Positions 45,949-54,809 of a stretch of 64,000 nt of DNA are shown one piece after another. The stretch lies in assembly GCF_002307475.1 (NCBI RefSeq), contig NZ_NTMH01000047.1, positions 1 to 64,000 of the forward strand, in the 5' to 3' direction. The notes under the pieces are model-generated. The model was not told where the DNA came from and did not search any database. It saw nothing but the letters and a program-made list of their open reading frames with translations. Within the stretch, counting starts at the first letter, position 1; each line of letters begins with the position of its first letter. The position numbers and the translations under genes were made by a program. Origin of the DNA: Pantoea allii. Its GTDB lineage: Bacteria; Pseudomonadota; Gammaproteobacteria; Enterobacterales; Enterobacteriaceae.

Positions 45949-46545
45949 AGCGAAATCCTTGTTAAGGAAATAATGATGCTACGTTAAGCTTAATTTTCTG
46001 TCGAGCATTCGGATACTTTCGCGCCCTGTTCAGACAGAATTAGTGAAGCTTCACAGGCATTATTTCCGCTGGAAACCTTTTTTCTCTCTATGAATTAACA
46101 TCGATAAATGTGACCTTAATCAACATTTTCACGCCTTTGCGGGTCATTTCCGCCATAATCCGCAGACTATTTCATCAAATCGGCTTCAGAACCTGCATTT
46201 CAGCCAGATTATCCTGATGAAATATCACATTTCGATGTAAAGCTCGGCGCAACGGTCTTTCAGCAGTTAATATCATTATTAACGCTCTGATAACCACCAG
46301 GTGGCGATGTTATTTTGTTAAATATACTTAAATCATAACAAAATGCTAATTAATAATATTTATTTAGGTTTTAACGCCAGATAACCGGTTTCCCGCAGAA
46401 GGTAGAAAAGGCTTGCCCTGTCGCCTTTATTCAGCCAAATTAGTCGCCGTTTTTCCCATCTAATAAAAATCTGGCCCATGGTCCGATCACATGGCGCGGA
46501 CTTAATTCCTGTCGCGACACAGGATATGAAATAACAGAGGTACAA
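45949..46545. other. Intergenic region upstream of dtpA
   Basis: About 600 bases, AT-rich, with no supported gene. It separates the amidotransferase-like gene from dtpA and should contain both promoters. See the inverted repeat at 46312-46344. Confidence 0.6.
46312..46344. promoter_or_regulatory. Inverted repeat upstream of dtpA, candidate OmpR site
   Basis: ATTTTGTTA (46312-46320) and TAACAAAAT (46336-46344) are a perfect 9-bp inverted pair about 200 bases before the dtpA start. TTTTGTTAAATATA resembles an OmpR half-site; the E. coli homologue tppB is OmpR-activated. The match is by eye only. Confidence 0.4.
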
Positions 46546-48030
46546 GTGTCAACTGCAAACAAACACACCGACGAGGCGGTCAGCCTTAATGCATTTAAAC
46601 AGCCTAAAGCGTTTTATCTGATCTTTACGATCGAATTATGGGAACGTTTTGGTTATTACGGCCTGCAGGCCATCATGGCGGTTTACCTGGTCAGGCAACT
46701 GGGGATGTCAGAGTCCGACTCTATCACCCTGTTCTCCTCCTTTAGCGCCCTGGTTTATGGTCTGGTCGCCATCGGCGGCTGGCTGGGCGATAAAGTTCTG
46801 GGCACCAAACGCGTTATCGTGTTGGGCGTGCTGGTGCTGGCAATAGGTTACGCGCTGGTGGCCTTCTCGGGCCACAACGTCAGCGTGGTGTATATTGGTA
46901 TGGCAACCATCGCCGTCGGAAGTGGCTTATTTAAAGCTAACCCCTCTTCGCTGCTCTCTACGTGTTATGACAAAGATGACCCGCGCATTGATGGCGCATT
47001 CACCATGTTTTACATGTCCATCAACATCGGCTCGCTGTTTTCAATGATGCTGACCCCATGGTTAGCAGAGAAATATGGCTACAACGTGGCGTTTTCGCTG
47101 TCGGTGGTTGGCCTGGTCATTACGCTGCTTAACTTCCTGTTCTGCAAACGCCTGGTGAAAGACTTCGGCTCCAAGCCGGACTTTGCGCCTCTTCAGTTCG
47201 GCAAACTGCTGATGACCCTGGTGGGGATTGTGGTCCTGATCGCCCTGGCAAACTGGATGCTGCATCATCAGTCGATCGCCCGTGTGCTGTTGGGCCTGAT
47301 CGCGCTGGGCATCTTTGTCATCTTTGCCAAAGAAGCCTTTGCCCTGCGTGGTGCAGCGCGCCGTCGTATGATTGTGGCCTTCCTGCTGATGGTAGAAGCC
47401 ATCGTGTTCTTCGTCCTCTATATGCAGATGCCAACGTCGCTTAACTTCTTTGCCATTCGCAACGTTGAGCACACCATTTTTGGTATCACCTTTGCCCCTG
47501 AGCAATTCCAGGCGCTGAACCCGTTCTGGATTATGCTTGCCAGCCCAATTCTGGCCGCAGTCTATAACAAGCTGGGCGATAAACTGCCCATGCCACATAA
47601 GTTCGCCATCGGTATGGTGCTGTGTTCAGCGGCCTTCCTGGTATTACCGGTTGGTGCGAAGTTTGCCAGCGACGCGGGTATCGTGTCCGTTAACTGGTTA
47701 ATTCTCAGCTATGGTCTGCAGAGCATTGGTGAACTGATGATTTCCGGTCTGGGCCTGGCGATGGTGGCGCAGCTGGTTCCTCAGCGCCTGATGGGTTTTA
47801 TTATGGGCTCATGGTTCCTGACGACGGCTGGCGCAGCAGTGATTGCCGGTAAAGTCGCTAATCTGATGGCGGTCCCTGAAAACGTTACCGACCCGCTGAT
47901 CTCTCTGACCACCTACGGCAAAGTGTTCCAGGAGATTGGTATTGCTACCGCGGTCATTGCCGTGCTGATGATGATAACCGCGCCGCTGCTGAATCGCATG
48001 ACGCAGGATACAGCAGCCGACAAAGTCTGA
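46546..48030 (+). CDS. dtpA: Di-/tripeptide:H+ symporter DtpA (TppB)
   Basis: A 494-residue POT/PTR-family transporter with about 14 helices. Hallmarks are the ExxERFxYYG motif (IELWERFGYYGLQAIMAVYL) in helix 1, GGWLGDKVLGTKR and FTMFYMSINIGSLFS. It imports di- and tripeptides with protons across the inner membrane. The start is GTG 46546 with AGAGG 5 bases before it. The position between nth and gstA matches E. coli. Confidence 0.96.
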   Translation: MSTANKHTDEAVSLNAFKQPKAFYLIFTIELWERFGYYGLQAIMAVYLVRQLGMSESDSITLFSSFSALVYGLVAIGGWLGDKVLGTKRVIVLGVLVLAIGYALVAFSGHNVSVVYIGMATIAVGSGLFKANPSSLLSTCYDKDDPRIDGAFTMFYMSINIGSLFSMMLTPWLAEKYGYNVAFSLSVVGLVITLLNFLFCKRLVKDFGSKPDFAPLQFGKLLMTLVGIVVLIALANWMLHHQSIARVLLGLIALGIFVIFAKEAFALRGAARRRMIVAFLLMVEAIVFFVLYMQMPTSLNFFAIRNVEHTIFGITFAPEQFQALNPFWIMLASPILAAVYNKLGDKLPMPHKFAIGMVLCSAAFLVLPVGAKFASDAGIVSVNWLILSYGLQSIGELMISGLGLAMVAQLVPQRLMGFIMGSWFLTTAGAAVIAGKVANLMAVPENVTDPLISLTTYGKVFQEIGIATAVIAVLMMITAPLLNRMTQDTAADKV

Positions 48031-48051
48031 TTGACCTTATGCCTTTTCATC

Positions 48052-48077
48052 AAAACCGGGCCTGGCCCGGTTTTTTT
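48052..48077 (+). terminator. Terminator after dtpA
   Basis: AAAACCGGG-CCTGG-CCCGG followed by seven T residues: a classical short hairpin with a T-run, 21 bases after the stop. Confidence 0.9.
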
Positions 48078-48183
48078 GTTTTTGTCGCCGGTCAATTTCC
48101 AGTGAATGCCGCATTCTTATTACTGGCAATTCCGCGTCAGGCGATTACTATGCAAACACGATTCGCAATATGGTGACCTCGTT

Positions 48184-48789
48184 ATGAAACTGTTTTGTAA
48201 AGCTGGTGCCTGTTCCCTTTCACCGCATATCGTTATGCGTGAATGTGGTCTGGACTTCACCCAGGTTAATGTCGATCTGCAAACTAAGCTCACCGAACGC
48301 GGTGAAGATTTTCGCCAGATTAATCCCAAAGGCCAGGTGCCGGCACTGCAACTGAGTGATGGCAATGTGTTGACCGAAGGCGGGGCCATTGTGCAGTATC
48401 TGGCCGATCTCAAGCCCGACCGTCACCTGCTGGCGCCGGTGGGAAGCCTGACCCGTTACCATACGATTGAGTGGCTCGGCTATATTGGCAGCGAGTTACA
48501 CAAGAGCTTCTCTCCGCTGTTCCGCAACGATGCGCCAGAGGAGTACAAAGCCCTGGTACGTCGCCAGCTGGAAGCGAAATTTGCCTGGGTGAACGGTGAA
48601 CTCGAAGACAAACAGTGGCTGATGGGCGTGCATTTCAGCGTCGCGGATGCTTATTTATATGTGGTTACACGTTGGGCGAAAGCCCTGAGTCTGGACCTGG
48701 CAGCACTGGATCACCTGCAACGCTGGTTTGAACGCGTTGCAGAGCGGCCGTCGGTACAGGCCGCGCTTAAAGCGGAAGGACTTAACTAA
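48184..48789 (+). CDS. gstA: Glutathione S-transferase GstA
   Basis: A 201-residue beta-class GST. The N-terminal thioredoxin-like domain begins MKLFCKAGACSLSPHIVMRE, with the Cys (residue 10) that characterises bacterial beta-class enzymes, and NPKGQVPALQL plus LTEGGAIVQYL bind glutathione. The helical C-terminal domain includes FSVADAYLYVVTRW. ATG 48184 gives the E. coli length. It acts in the cytoplasm. Confidence 0.95.
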   Translation: MKLFCKAGACSLSPHIVMRECGLDFTQVNVDLQTKLTERGEDFRQINPKGQVPALQLSDGNVLTEGGAIVQYLADLKPDRHLLAPVGSLTRYHTIEWLGYIGSELHKSFSPLFRNDAPEEYKALVRRQLEAKFAWVNGELEDKQWLMGVHFSVADAYLYVVTRWAKALSLDLAALDHLQRWFERVAERPSVQAALKAEGLN

Positions 48790-48792
48790 TAT

Positions 48793-48817
48793 GAAAAGGG
48801 CCTTACCGGCCCTTTTC
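48793..48817. terminator. Bidirectional terminator between gstA and pdxY
   Basis: GAAAAGGGCC-TTACC-GGCCCTTTTC: a 10-bp stem whose ends supply A/T runs on either strand, placed between convergent genes. Confidence 0.85.
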
Positions 48818-48818
48818 T

Positions 48819-49679
48819 TTACAGCTTCTCAGCCGGGAAAGCGTGCGTCGGTCGGGCGATGGCGTCCTGCGCGGCAACCAGCTGCAGTTCATACTCACCC
48901 ATTTCATGCGTTTTCAGCATCACTTCATAGACCGCCGCCGTCACGTGTTCCAGTGCAGCCTGTAGCGATAGCCCGTGCAGCAGATCGACCAGCAATAAGC
49001 CGCTGGTTAAATCGCCCACGCCCACCGGCTGACGAACGCCAAAATCCACCAGCGGACGGCTGATGTGCCAGGCTTCATCGGCGGTAACCAGCAGCATCTC
49101 AAAACGGTCACTGCGGCGTCCTGCGCGCGCCAGATGCTTAATCAGCACCACTTTCGGCCCCTGACTTATCAGCATACGTGCCGCGTCTACGGCCGATTCC
49201 ACGCTGGTTACGGTGCGTTCGCTGAGCATTTCCAGCTCCAGCAGGTTCGGCGCGATGATATCGCTGGCGGGTAACGCCATCTTGCAGTGGAACTCGGCTA
49301 CGCCGGGCGCGACGATACAGCCTTTCTCCGGGTGCCCCATCACCGGGTCGCAAAAATACCAGGCTTCCGGATTCGCGACTTTCACCTGACGCACAATTTC
49401 CAGAATCTTTTCGCCTTGCTCGGCCGATCCCAGATAACCGCTTAATACCGCATCACAGGTTTTCAGGCGGTCAATATCGGCGATGCCTTTAACAATGTCG
49501 GTTAAATGCGTGGCCGGCATAACAGTACCGGTCCAGTGTCCGTATTGCGTATGGTTAGAAAACTGCACGGTATTCAGCGGCCAGACGTTCACACCCATAC
49601 GGCGCATCGGGAACTCTGCCGCCGCGTTACCCGCGTGACCAAACACCACGTGCGACTGAATTGCTAAAACGTTTTTCAC
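48819..49679 (-). CDS. pdxY: Pyridoxal kinase PdxY
   Basis: A 286-residue ribokinase-fold kinase that phosphorylates pyridoxal in the PLP salvage pathway. It shows SHVVFGHAGNAAAEFPM near the N-terminus, YFCDPVMGHPEKGCIV in the middle and the anion-hole motif QPVGVGDLTSGLLL near residue 220. The start is GTG. It lies just downstream of tyrS on the same strand, as in E. coli; pdxH, another PLP-pathway gene, is two genes upstream. Confidence 0.96.
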   Translation of the reverse strand: MKNVLAIQSHVVFGHAGNAAAEFPMRRMGVNVWPLNTVQFSNHTQYGHWTGTVMPATHLTDIVKGIADIDRLKTCDAVLSGYLGSAEQGEKILEIVRQVKVANPEAWYFCDPVMGHPEKGCIVAPGVAEFHCKMALPASDIIAPNLLELEMLSERTVTSVESAVDAARMLISQGPKVVLIKHLARAGRRSDRFEMLLVTADEAWHISRPLVDFGVRQPVGVGDLTSGLLLVDLLHGLSLQAALEHVTAAVYEVMLKTHEMGEYELQLVAAQDAIARPTHAFPAEKL

Positions 49680-49703
49680 TTTTTTGCCCTGTAGTGCCTT
49701 GCC

Positions 49704-49728
49704 ATAAAAAAGGGCCGGAAACCGGCCC
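49704..49728 (-). terminator. Terminator or attenuator after tyrS
   Basis: On the minus strand GGGCCGG-TTT-CCGGCCC is followed by TTTTTTAT. It sits just before the pdxY start, so part of the tyrS transcription must pass it for pdxY to be co-transcribed. Confidence 0.85.
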
Positions 49729-49735
49729 TGAAAGG

Positions 49736-51010
49736 TTACTGCCAGTTAATCAGGCAATAATGTTTTTTACCGCGACGCAGCAGCGTAAAGCGGTTAAACA
49801 GCTTATCGCTGTCGCTAAAACGGTATTCGGCATCAGACTGCTTTTCGCCATTCAGCGACACGGCATTCGACCCAATCATAGTGCGCGCCTGACCGCGTGA
49901 AGGCACCAGCTCAGCGTTGACCAGCGCCTGTTGCAGATCGTCCTCGGCACTCAGCGTGATGGTCGGCATACCGTCCTGGGCCAGCTGTTCGAAGTCGGCC
50001 TCTGTCATGTCGCTTAACGCGCCAGAGAACAGGCTTTCGGTAATACGTTTTGCCGCCGCCAGGCCGTCTTCTCCATGCACCAGGCGCGTGACCTGCTCGG
50101 CCAGCACATACTGTGCGCGCGGCGCGGTTCCGCTGTTTTTATCTTCTTCTTCCAGGGCATTAATCTCGTCGATGCTCAGGAAAGTGAAGAATTTCAGGAA
50201 GCGGTAAACATCCGCATCGGCGGTGTTGATCCAGAACTGGTAGAACTTATATGGACTGGTTTTCTTCGCATCCAGCCAGACCGCGCCGCCTTCGGTTTTA
50301 CCGAACTTGGTGCCGTCCGATTTGGTGATCAGCGGGACGGTCAGACCAAACACCTGATTCTGGTGCAGACGACGCGTCAGATCGATACCGGAGGTGATGT
50401 TACCCCACTGGTCAGAACCACCGATCTGCAAGGAGACGCCGTGCAGCTCGTTCAGACAGGCGAAGTCGTAACCCTGCAACAGGTTGTAGGAGAATTCGGT
50501 AAACGAGATGCCCTGATCGTCACGGTTCAGGCGCTGTTTAACCGCTTCCTTGTTGATCATCTGGTTAACAGAGAAGTGTTTACCGATGTCGCGCAGAAAG
50601 GTCAGCACGTTCATATTGCCAAACCAGTCATAGTTGTTGGCGGCAATCGCACTGTTGGCCCCGCAGTCAAAGTCCAGGAAAGGTGCGACCTGGCTGCGAA
50701 TTTTTTCTACCCACTCACCCACGGTTTCGCTGGTATTGAGTTTACGCTCTGCGGCTTTAAAACTGGGATCGCCAATCAACCCCGTTGCGCCGCCTACCAG
50801 CGCAACCGGTTTGTGCCCGGCATCCTGAAAACGTTTAAGGCAGAGTAGCGGTACCAGATGGCCCAAATGCAAGCTGTCAGCAGTGGGGTCAAAGCCGCAA
50901 TAGAGCGAAATTGGCCCTTGCGCCAGTTTCTCGACTAACGCGTCTTCATCCGTCACCTGGGCGATCAGGCCCCTCTCTTGCAATTGTTGTATCAGGTTAC
51001 TGCTGGTCAT
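49736..51010 (-). CDS. tyrS: Tyrosyl-tRNA synthetase
   Basis: A 424-residue class I aminoacyl-tRNA synthetase that charges tRNA-Tyr. It has the HIGH-type motif LHLGHLVP, the tyrosine pocket segment YCGFDPTADS, QIGGSDQWGNI, and the KMSKS-type loop KFGKT. An S4 RNA-binding domain is at the C-terminus (SRGQARTMIGSNAVSLNGEK). ATG 51010 with GGAG 6 bases upstream gives the E. coli length. Confidence 0.97.
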   Translation of the reverse strand: MTSSNLIQQLQERGLIAQVTDEDALVEKLAQGPISLYCGFDPTADSLHLGHLVPLLCLKRFQDAGHKPVALVGGATGLIGDPSFKAAERKLNTSETVGEWVEKIRSQVAPFLDFDCGANSAIAANNYDWFGNMNVLTFLRDIGKHFSVNQMINKEAVKQRLNRDDQGISFTEFSYNLLQGYDFACLNELHGVSLQIGGSDQWGNITSGIDLTRRLHQNQVFGLTVPLITKSDGTKFGKTEGGAVWLDAKKTSPYKFYQFWINTADADVYRFLKFFTFLSIDEINALEEEDKNSGTAPRAQYVLAEQVTRLVHGEDGLAAAKRITESLFSGALSDMTEADFEQLAQDGMPTITLSAEDDLQQALVNAELVPSRGQARTMIGSNAVSLNGEKQSDAEYRFSDSDKLFNRFTLLRRGKKHYCLINWQ

Positions 51011-51148
51011 CACTGACTCCAAATTGATCAGGCTGCACCTATGCTGGTACACAGCTTTCCGCTGAGTTGCGGAAGGAAAAAATTAAGGGCTATAGCATAA
51101 AGCGCTGACGCCTTCTGTGCCAGCGCTGATGAGGGGGAAAGCGCAGTT

Positions 51149-51805
51149 TTAAGGGGCGAGTCGGTCAATTTTCCAGCCGTCGTGATCCCGCTGATAAAGG
51201 AAACGATCGTGAAGACGATGTTCGCCCCCCTGCCAGAATTCCATGGTGCTAAATTTCACCCGATAACCGCCCCAGAAACTGGGTAGCGGTACATCACCCT
51301 GCTGGAATTTTTGCTTCAGCTCCAGAAACTTGCCTTCCAGCACGCCACGGGCAGAAATCCGGCTTGACTGTTTGGAAACCCAGGCACCGATCTGACTGTC
51401 ACGCGGACGGCTGCTGAAATACTTTAATACCTCCAGCGGCGACAGCTTCTCGACCTCGCCTAAAACCATCACCTGTCGCTCCAGGAAGTGCCAGGGAAAA
51501 TGAAGCGAAATACGCGGATTATGACCAAGCTGCTGTGCTTTGCGACTGCCCAGATTGGTGTAAAACACCATGCCCTGCTCATCGAAATGTTTTAACAGCA
51601 CAATGCGTTGATAAGGCTGTCCATTCTCGTCCACCGTGGCCACTGTCATGGCGGTGGGATCAGGCAGTTGCGCCTCGCAGGCCTGCTTTAGCCAGCTTTC
51701 GAACAGCGCCAGCGGATTATCGGGTAAATCTTTGCGACGTAGCCCACCCCGTGTGTATTCACGGCGCAGATGGGCAATAGTTTGTAGCATGTCACTGTCA
51801 CTCAT
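51149..51805 (-). CDS. pdxH: Pyridoxine/pyridoxamine 5'-phosphate oxidase
   Basis: A 218-residue FMN enzyme making pyridoxal 5'-phosphate in the cytoplasm. Conserved segments are RREYTRGGLRRKDLP, YQRIVLLKHFDEQGMVFYTN, GSRKA, SRPRDSQIGAWVSKQS, and the C-terminal WQGGEHRLHDRFLYQR. ATG 51805 matches the E. coli start. It follows mliC by 24 bases on the same strand. Confidence 0.97.
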   Translation of the reverse strand: MSDSDMLQTIAHLRREYTRGGLRRKDLPDNPLALFESWLKQACEAQLPDPTAMTVATVDENGQPYQRIVLLKHFDEQGMVFYTNLGSRKAQQLGHNPRISLHFPWHFLERQVMVLGEVEKLSPLEVLKYFSSRPRDSQIGAWVSKQSSRISARGVLEGKFLELKQKFQQGDVPLPSFWGGYRVKFSTMEFWQGGEHRLHDRFLYQRDHDGWKIDRLAP

Positions 51806-51829
51806 GATGCACACTCACTCCGGTAAACG

Positions 51830-52144
51830 TTAACTGGCCGGTTGCAATTCGCAATCGTTTACAACGATCTTATCATTACGCTCAATGAACGCGCCGTTCC
51901 CTTTAGACCAGAAAACGTAGTTACCGTCGCTATACCGTGCGCCGGACGCAGAAACCGTTTGCGTCAGCGTCAGCGGCTTGCCATCCATAATAAAGCTGAC
52001 CTGCTGTTTGGCATTATCCAGGGTGACCGTAAGAGGCAAGGTGCCACAGCGGTAATGCAACGTTTCTGGTGCTGGTGGAGCCTTGTGCATCAGGCTGCAG
52101 CCCGACAGCATGACCACGGCGGCAACGGTTAATCCTTTTAACAT
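51830..52144 (-). CDS. mliC: Membrane-bound C-type lysozyme inhibitor MliC
   Basis: A 104-residue lipoprotein (lipobox VMLSGC). The mature MliC fold contains the two conserved Cys (HYRCG and VNDCEL) and the SASGARYSDGNYVFWSKG loop whose Ser and Lys insert into the lysozyme active site. It protects the cell wall from host lysozyme. ATG 52144 has GGAG 8 bases upstream. In E. coli anmK lies next; here the synteny stops. Confidence 0.92.
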   Translation of the reverse strand: MLKGLTVAAVVMLSGCSLMHKAPPAPETLHYRCGTLPLTVTLDNAKQQVSFIMDGKPLTLTQTVSASGARYSDGNYVFWSKGNGAFIERNDKIVVNDCELQPAS

Positions 52145-52716
52145 CAGCAATTCTCCTGTAGGGAAAGCAGGTAATGGGGCCTTCTGCTTTGTTAGGTGTT
52201 ATTGACCTTGCACCGGATAGCGCCTTGCGCGCGCTCCGGCCTCTCAGGGCAATTTAACCGATGATAGCCTGGGCATCAGCAAAAGTTTTTAAACAAGTCG
52301 GCAGAATGAGGAAGAACGGGGGTGAAAGCACCGCCGCCCTGCCGGGTGAGCAGTTGTGTTTAATGTCAGCCAGGGAGAGTGTTTAAAGACGTGAAGTGAT
52401 TACAGGTGATGAATGTCCGCTATGAGCGAAGAGCTGACATTGCTAACAGCGTTACATGTGATCCAGCGGGGGGCTGGTCACGGAAAACAGGCTTACCGTA
52501 CAATAATTTTCGATCTCCAAACTGCCCCCTATATTGCTGTGTATCTCAGGCACGAAGCAGACTCTTAAGCAGGATTTTTGGCAAACAGCATGGATTAGTG
52601 AGCACGCAGTTTCGGGGGAACGTTGAGTTAAAAGCCAAAACAGTAAGGAATTCTCATACTTTTTCTGAGAAACTAGAGTGGTAGTGTATTTTCGTTTAAT
52701 TGAAGGAACGTATCCA
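52145..52716. other. Gap at the synteny break after mliC
   Basis: About 570 bases with no supported gene. It includes the mliC promoter region and the inverted repeat at 52415-52438, and marks the left border of an accessory module absent from this place in E. coli. Confidence 0.55.
52415..52438. repeat. Short dispersed inverted repeat, copy 1
   Basis: GTCCGCT-N10-AGCTGAC, with the loop ATGAGCGAAG. It shares 23 of 27 bases, counting flanks, with the copy at 58393-58416. These copies lie on the two sides of the accessory module. Confidence 0.65.
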
Positions 52717-52962
52717 ATGAAAATGGATAAACCTGTGCCAGGTAAAAATGATAAAATTCTGATTAATAATGCAAGAATGAGAAAGTGGCTTTTGATTGGA
52801 GGTCTTGCCGTAGGGATTCAGGCGCTATTGAGTATGTTTACCCACCCTGGGTCTTATTACTATATCTTCCAAATGGTTATCGCTATTTTTTGCATTGGTT
52901 ACGGCCTTTCAGTTACTTCTCAAATCCGTAGACTTTTACGCTCAGAAGGAGAAAAACAGTGA
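52717..52962 (+). CDS. Small two-helix membrane protein, candidate immunity protein
   Basis: An 81-residue protein with two predicted membrane helices (WLLIGGLAVGIQALLSMF and YIFQMVIAIFCIGYGLSV) and a basic C-terminus. The family is not recognised. ATG 52717 has GAAGGA 8 bases upstream. Its stop overlaps the GTG of the next gene (GTGA), so the pair is co-translated. The neighbourhood (DUF4225 protein and Hcp) suggests immunity to a membrane-acting toxin; this is inference from context. Confidence 0.6.
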   Translation: MKMDKPVPGKNDKILINNARMRKWLLIGGLAVGIQALLSMFTHPGSYYYIFQMVIAIFCIGYGLSVTSQIRRLLRSEGEKQ

Positions 52963-53273
52963 ATACAGCAAAGATTGAGGAAGATCTTGCCAAAAATGGC
53001 TTTACTGTGAAAGATCTTGCTGCCATGCGTCAGTATCTGGGAAAAGATGGTGCTACTTATCTGACGTTATTGAGCGAATTGAAGGGGCGATTCATTCTTT
53101 CCTGTGTGCTCATCGTCATCTTATGTGCTGTCTGGATTTACTTTGTTTTTAGAGGTGAAAAGGGTGACCTCGTTTCTTTTTCCCTAATGATGCTGGTCGC
53201 AGCGCCCATCTTTTACTTTATGACCCCCATGAAGCTGGCTTTTAAGGCATTCAAATATATGAGAAAAAGCTAG
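52959..53273 (+). CDS. Small two-helix membrane protein, candidate immunity protein
   Basis: A 104-residue protein: an N-terminal soluble stretch of about 42 residues (DLAAMRQYLGKDGATYLTLL), then two membrane helices (FILSCVLIVILCAVWIYFVF and LVSFSLMMLVAAPIFYFM). It is translationally coupled to the preceding small membrane protein through the overlapping GTGA. Its stop overlaps, tail to tail, the end of the DUF4225 gene. A role as immunity protein is likely by position only. Confidence 0.62.
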   Translation: MNTAKIEEDLAKNGFTVKDLAAMRQYLGKDGATYLTLLSELKGRFILSCVLIVILCAVWIYFVFRGEKGDLVSFSLMMLVAAPIFYFMTPMKLAFKAFKYMRKS

Positions 53274-54064
53274 TTTTTTGTTTCATCGTAAAGGTTTTGT
53301 AGAGCCCCGTAATCGTTATAAATTTCAATACCCAAATCAAGCCTGGTCATATCCTTTATCCCTCTGACATAGTCAGAACTCAGATAGTAGTAGAGATGAA
53401 AAGTGTCTGGCTTGAGGACTAATCTTCCCATTCCGTATGCTGAAAGAAGCAAGTCCATCGAGGTATAAGCAATTTCACCTGTTTTCTTGTCAAAGCCCAG
53501 GAATTGTGCGCCAGCTACGTAACCTTTTTTTAGAAACCCTTGAGCATCGTCAGTATGATTAATGATGTTTTTAAACCCTTCCTGTGTACTGTTTGCCCCA
53601 TGTAGGACAAGCATTGCCCCGAAACCGACGCCTATAATATTTCCTGTTGCAAACGAAGCAGCTGCAACACCGAACCCCGCAACCATTTGCATTCCGCCAA
53701 GTACTACACCTACACCATTAACTATGTATCCCCATACATCACCATTTTTTACAAACTGTACTGACGCATGAAGTGCTGCGTATCCGGAGCGCAGCATTTG
53801 GTCTTGTATGGAAAGATTTTTGTGTACATCCTGGATGTTTTTCAGGCATTCCTGACATTCTTTCTCTGAACTTACAGAGCGGATCGTACTTAACTGAGTA
53901 TCAATGAAACGTTTGATATCATCCAGAAAAGCCATTTGCGTGAATCCGCTCCTGAGGTGGATGAAGCAAGCTTCAGTCGCTTTGCTGTATAGCCGTTGTG
54001 CTTCGATATTTGCCATAGTAAGGAAATAGGTGGACAATTTATTCTTATCCCAGTAGTTATCCAT
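53270..54064 (-). CDS. DUF4225-type protein, candidate T6SS membrane-active effector
   Basis: A 264-residue protein. The first about 105 residues are helical and polar. A long glycine/alanine-rich hydrophobic stretch (about residues 112-165, GVGVVLGGMQMVAGFGVAAASF and IIGVGFGAMLVLHGAN) follows, and the last 70 residues are soluble. I recognise it as resembling DUF4225 proteins; their function is not established to my knowledge. The hydrophobic hairpin suits a pore former. It has GGAGG 7 bases before the ATG, is divergent from hcp (75-base gap) and convergent with two small membrane-protein genes. Confidence 0.68.
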   Translation of the reverse strand: MDNYWDKNKLSTYFLTMANIEAQRLYSKATEACFIHLRSGFTQMAFLDDIKRFIDTQLSTIRSVSSEKECQECLKNIQDVHKNLSIQDQMLRSGYAALHASVQFVKNGDVWGYIVNGVGVVLGGMQMVAGFGVAAASFATGNIIGVGFGAMLVLHGANSTQEGFKNIINHTDDAQGFLKKGYVAGAQFLGFDKKTGEIAYTSMDLLLSAYGMGRLVLKPDTFHLYYYLSSDYVRGIKDMTRLDLGIEIYNDYGALQNLYDETKN

Positions 54065-54139
54065 AATGTTACCTCCGCAGATGTAAAGGAAATTACCGGA
54101 ATTTAAACAGATAACACCGATTACTGAAAGGAAGACTCC

Positions 54140-54622
54140 ATGAGTACTGACATTTTTTTACGTATAGAAGGGATAACCGGCGAGTCGCAGGACGCTAATC
54201 ATAAAGGCTGGATTAATGTTGACTCATTCACCTGGGGTGCATCTCAGTCAGGGAATATGGTGGTTGGTGGGGGCGGTGGTGCTGGTAAGGTTCAGTTTCG
54301 CGACTTGTCTATTCAGGCGAACATCGATAAGGCCACACCTGCAATTATGCGTTATGTATCAAGTGGTAAACATATCAGCAAGCTTGAGTTATCTGTCTGT
54401 AAAGCCGGTGGTAGCCAGATAGAGTACTGTCGTATCACTCTCGAGGATGTCCTGATAACCAGCGTCATGTTCAGTGGTGCCACTCAGCGTGATCTTATCG
54501 GTATCAATTATCAATTCCAGGCAGCTAAAATCAAAAACCAGTACTGGGAGCAATCTACCAGCGGTGGTAAAGGTGCTGAATCCCAGTCCGGATGGAATAT
54601 AAAAGAAAACCGGGAATCCTGA
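54140..54622 (+). CDS. hcp: Hcp-family type VI secretion tube protein/effector
   Basis: A 160-residue Hcp. The start STDIFLRIEGITGESQDANHKGWINVDSFTWG and the segments VQFRDLSIQANIDKATP and ISKLELSVCKAGG are typical of Hcp1-type tube proteins, which stack as hexameric rings inside the T6SS sheath and carry small effectors in their lumen. AAGGAAG precedes the ATG. No tssB/C, clpV or other structural T6SS genes are near, so this is an orphan hcp linked to the divergent DUF4225 gene. Confidence 0.92.
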   Translation: MSTDIFLRIEGITGESQDANHKGWINVDSFTWGASQSGNMVVGGGGGAGKVQFRDLSIQANIDKATPAIMRYVSSGKHISKLELSVCKAGGSQIEYCRITLEDVLITSVMFSGATQRDLIGINYQFQAAKIKNQYWEQSTSGGKGAESQSGWNIKENRES

Positions 54623-54739
54623 TTCAGTCATTGCTTCCTGCAGACATACAGGGCAGCTTCGTAGTTTTGTGACCACCTTAAGATGCATCAGTGCCACAAA
54701 AACGCGGGACAAGAGCAGACAGTGGCTATAGTCTTTTTT

Positions 54740-54760
54740 ATTCCCTGTTATATAGGGAAT
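54740..54760. terminator. Weak hairpin downstream of hcp
   Basis: ATTCCCT-GTTATAT-AGGGAAT, a 7-bp stem between hcp and the convergent J-domain gene. There is no good T-run, so terminator function is uncertain. Confidence 0.35.
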
Positions 54761-54809
54761 TTGCTCAACATAAAAATCTGACTGCGTGTGAGTTGTTGTA
54801 GCTTCGTCT

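Noticed and set aside
50075..50848. 257-codon plus-strand frame
   Set aside because: Shadow of tyrS on the opposite strand.
51055..51085. Hairpin TTCCGC/GCGGAA upstream of tyrS considered as a terminator
   Set aside because: The homopolymer following it gives A residues on the plus strand and precedes the stem on the minus strand, so it does not fit an intrinsic terminator for either direction.
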